NCBI GenBank assembly: GCA_011055475.1
Contig: DSDH01000343.1
Location: forward strand, 1-5,641
Direction of reading: 5' to 3'
From: Phycisphaerales bacterium
GTDB taxonomy: Bacteria > Planctomycetota > Phycisphaerae > Sedimentisphaerales > Anaerohalosphaeraceae
Length of the DNA stretch: 5,641 nucleotides
Every line of letters starts with the position of its first letter. The first letter of the stretch is position 1. Made by a program: the position numbers and the translations under genes. Shown here one piece after another: positions 5,439 to 5,641 of the stretch. A model generated the notes under the pieces. The model saw only the letters and a program-made list of their open reading frames with translations. It searched no databases and was not told the DNA's origin.

Positions 5439-5641
5439 GTGGGATGGTGGAAGATGAACGAATCCTCCGGGACCACGGCCGCGGACGGCAGCGGCAACGC
5501 CCAGGATGGGACGCTGAACAACTTCGACGGTTCCCAGTGGGTCGCCGGCCAGACCGGCTACGGCAACGCGCTGGAGTTCGACGGCGTCGATGACTATGTC
5601 AGCATCCCCAGCGATACGGAGTTCGTCTTCCCCGATGAGTA
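5340..5641 (+). CDS. LamG/concanavalin-like domain protein, partial
   Basis: This frame is open to the right edge. The part from 5439 starts VGWWKMNESSG, has TAADGSGNAQDGTL, and continues to ALEFDGVDDYVSIP. That is the characteristic beginning of LamG-like jellyroll domains, which usually bind glycans or other extracellular ligands. The ATG at 5340 is the first ATG in the frame and has GGAGG at 5327-5331, 8 bases upstream. GTG 5151 has no comparable signal. A protein starting at 5340 would begin inside the RHS-like unit with no signal peptide, although LamG proteins are normally exported. It may therefore be a gene fragment rather than a working gene. The C-terminus lies outside the window. 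Confidence 0.6.
   Translation, partial: MDDLGNRMSVADRSERDILYAADIVNAYESVGAVGWWKMNESSGTTAADGSGNAQDGTLNNFDGSQWVAGQTGYGNALEFDGVDDYVSIPSDTEFVFPDE

Noticed and set aside
1..5641. CRISPR array, tRNA, rRNA, transposase or integrase
   Set aside because: I found no regularly spaced direct repeats, no cloverleaf with a CCA end and no recombinase motifs on either strand.

Overview
The window is GC-rich bacterial chromosomal DNA. It most likely comes from a planctomycete, possibly a Phycisphaerae-type lineage. This is inferred from three things: a secreted PQQ-like beta-propeller protein opening with a DWPQWQGPDRN motif, an RHS-type fragment joined to a LamG domain, and an L13 that starts MKSFMAKK. No rRNA or other taxonomic marker is present, so the assignment is tentative.

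Left part (1-1053): the ribosomal protein operon rplM-rpsI (L13 and S9) on the plus strand, closed by a strong rho-independent terminator. S9 carries a long N-terminal extension, and a strong internal Shine-Dalgarno makes its true start uncertain. Centre-left (1054-3131): a candidate promoter containing a palindrome, then argC (arginine biosynthesis) and, 21 bases later, a nitrilase-superfamily amidase with an intact Glu-Lys-Cys triad. These two are probably one transcript. Centre (3132-3571): a leader with stem-loops, a 55-codon entericidin-like lipoprotein gene, and a short spacer holding two dyads.

Right part (3572-5641): on the minus strand, a 455-residue secreted PQQ-like beta-propeller protein that converges on the lipoprotein gene. 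Upstream of it lies about 340 bases with no credible gene but three sizeable imperfect inverted repeats. The right edge holds a plus-strand frame that begins abruptly with RHS/YD-repeat-like sequence, continues into a LamG/concanavalin-like domain, and runs off the window.

The left half is housekeeping: translation and arginine biosynthesis. The right half is envelope-directed and accessory: a lipoprotein, an exported propeller, and a displaced RHS-LamG fragment. I see no transposase, integrase, tRNA or CRISPR array, and no convincing new multi-gene system. The most unusual stretch is 5011-5641, where structured non-coding DNA meets the headless RHS-LamG frame.
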